Assembly: GCF_041200145.1 (NCBI RefSeq)
Contig: NZ_CP165734.1
Span: 4,340,001 to 4,404,000, forward strand
Reading direction: 5' to 3'
From: Bradyrhizobium sp. LLZ17
GTDB taxonomy: Bacteria > Pseudomonadota > Alphaproteobacteria > Rhizobiales > Xanthobacteraceae
Length of the DNA: 64,000 nt
How positions within the stretch are numbered: the stretch's first letter is position 1; the number at the start of each line of letters is the position of its first letter. The notes below the pieces were generated by a model. The model saw only the letters and a list, made by a program, of their open reading frames with translations. It was not told the origin of the DNA and made no database searches. A program made the position numbers and the translations under genes. Positions 62,755 to 64,000 of the stretch are shown here, one piece after another.

Positions 62755-63915
62755 ATGACCGCCGCTCTCCGTTTCGATCCGATCCGCCTTCCGGCTGAAT
62801 GCGAGCAATTGCGCAAGGAAGTGCGCGCCTTTCTCGCCGAGGAAATTGCCGCCGGCACTTTCGATCCGCACAAGCCCAACCGCGAGGACACCGACGCGCC
62901 GGAATTCTCCCGCCGGGTCGGCGCCAAAGGCTGGCTCGGCATGACCTGGCCGAAGAAATATGGCGGCCAGGAGCGCTCGTTCCTCGAGCGCTATGTGGTG
63001 ACAGAAGAGATGCGCGTGGCGAACGCGCCGACGCGGCGCTTCTTCGTCGCCGACCGCCAGAGCGGACCGGTGCTTCTCAAATACGCTCCCGAGCACATCA
63101 AGATGGAGATCTTACCGCGGATCTGCCGCGGCGAGATCTGTTTTGCCATCGGCATGAGCGAGCCGAACTCCGGCTCCGACCTGTTCGCGGCGAAAACGCG
63201 CGCGACCAAGACCGACGGCGGCTATCTCATCAACGGCACCAAGATCTGGACCTCGTCGGCGCACATCGCCGACTACATGATCGCGATTTTCCGCACCTCG
63301 CCACCGACCAAGGAAAACCGCCGCCACGGCCTGACCCAGTTCCTGGTCAAGATGAAGCAGCCGGGCATAAAGGTGAATCCGATCGGCCAGATCACCGGCC
63401 AGTACGAGTTCAACGAAGTCGTCTTCACCGACTTCTTCGTCCCCGACGATCACGTGCTCGGCGAGGTCGACGGTGCCTGGAAACAGGCGACATCGGAGCT
63501 TGCCTATGAGCGCTCGGGTCCCGAGCGCTTCCTGGAAACCTACTACGTGCTGACCGAGCTGGTCCGCGCGGTCGGACCCAATCCGGATACGCGCAGCGCC
63601 GAAGGCATCGGAAGGCTGGTGGCGCAGCTCCACACCATGCGGCGCATGTCGGTCTCGGTCGCCGGCATGCTGCAAGCCGGCAAGGAACCCGTGGTCGAGG
63701 CCTCCATCGTCAAGGACATCGGCACGGTGTGGGAGCAGCAGCTGCCGCATCGGGTGCGCGATCTCGCCGCCTTCGTCGAGGAGACCGCGACCAACCGCGA
63801 GACGCTGGAACGGCAACTCGACTTCGCCATCAAGACCGCGCCGAAACTCACCATCCAGGGCGGCACCACCGAAGTGCTGCGCGGCATCATCGCGCGCGGG
63901 CTGGGACTTCGATAG
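62755..63915 (+). CDS. acyl-CoA dehydrogenase
   Basis: A 386-residue flavoenzyme, started at ATG 62755 with AGGGAGAG upstream. Features: WLGMTWPKKYGGQERSFLER, GEICFAIGMSEPNSGSDLFA (FAD/substrate loop), YLINGTKIWTSSAHIADYMI and an end LTIQGGTTEVLRGIIARGLG, with the FAD-contacting QGGTxE pattern. It likely oxidises an acyl-CoA. Adjacent gene for a second subunit suggests a heteromer of the FadE-type pairs known in Actinobacteria and Proteobacteria. Confidence 0.9.
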   Translation: MTAALRFDPIRLPAECEQLRKEVRAFLAEEIAAGTFDPHKPNREDTDAPEFSRRVGAKGWLGMTWPKKYGGQERSFLERYVVTEEMRVANAPTRRFFVADRQSGPVLLKYAPEHIKMEILPRICRGEICFAIGMSEPNSGSDLFAAKTRATKTDGGYLINGTKIWTSSAHIADYMIAIFRTSPPTKENRRHGLTQFLVKMKQPGIKVNPIGQITGQYEFNEVVFTDFFVPDDHVLGEVDGAWKQATSELAYERSGPERFLETYYVLTELVRAVGPNPDTRSAEGIGRLVAQLHTMRRMSVSVAGMLQAGKEPVVEASIVKDIGTVWEQQLPHRVRDLAAFVEETATNRETLERQLDFAIKTAPKLTIQGGTTEVLRGIIARGLGLR

Positions 63916-64000
63916 TCAGATGCGAGCGACGCTCTCGCACCGCGCGCTCTTCACCTCCTCCATCGGGAGAGGTGGTTCTTCGCTACCGAGATACTGGAGA

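Noticed and set aside
1-64000. CRISPR array
   Set aside because: No series of regularly spaced short direct repeats was seen; repeats found are tandem blocks or palindromes.

Overview
The window looks like a Bradyrhizobium-type alphaproteobacterial chromosome: GC-rich, with small-protein families typical of that genus, an intact Ku gene, a duplicated-signal EAL/GGDEF protein, orphan ABC substrate-binding proteins, a tRNA-Arg(CCT) flanked by an accessory region, and long palindromic intergenic repeats. The assignment rests on protein resemblance recalled by eye, not on a search.

Layout. 1-3.4 kb: end of a cupredoxin-type gene and a large membrane GGDEF-EAL protein. 3.4-28 kb: a decayed accessory region of tiny genes, relics (chemotaxis receptor tail, phage terminase pieces, ThyX, two DNA-ligase pieces, an SRAP start) and a few intact larger genes (serine recombinase, macrodomain-like protein beside a broken phosphatase, zinc-ribbon/class III cyclase/ATPase/TPR regulator, DUF4268 protein). 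Between 25.9 and 28.2 kb a block carrying two zinc-ribbon mini-genes is duplicated in tandem, and its second copy is cut by the next segment. 28.2-31.5 kb: an HNH nuclease, an HNH_2 nuclease and a truncated SMC-like ATPase, a probable decayed defence module. 31.6-34.9 kb: OsmC, a ferritin-like diiron protein, a Bfd-type ferredoxin and an AraC regulator whose upstream DNA is duplicated. 35-42.7 kb: ABC substrate-binding protein, serine hydrolase with PDZ, MFS transporter, Ku, broken chromate transporter. 43-47.2 kb: a copper-type cluster (SMP-30 protein, DUF2946, outer-membrane protein, CopC, CopD). 47.3-49.4 kb: small zinc-ribbon genes and a frameshifted SRAP peptidase.

49.5-55.1 kb holds the most interesting locus. 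A metallo-beta-lactamase-fold protein and an 801-residue E2-E1-JAB fusion are translationally coupled (8-base overlap). They are flanked by a four-helix membrane protein running convergently and a DUF2235 alpha/beta hydrolase running divergently. The whole sits directly against the 3' end of tRNA-Arg(CCT), a classical integration site. All ubiquitin-pathway-like activities are in one polypeptide, no separate ubiquitin-like protein is visible, and the metallo-beta-lactamase protein ends in glycine, making it a candidate conjugated partner.

55.4-64 kb is ordinary chromosome: RraA-like protein, secreted hydrolase, ketopantoate-reductase-like enzyme, YidB and GlsB/YeaQ family proteins, an SDR and two adjacent acyl-CoA dehydrogenases.

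Many accessory genes are broken by a single base in an otherwise well-preserved frame; this may be genuine decay or uncorrected sequencing error, and is flagged as such.
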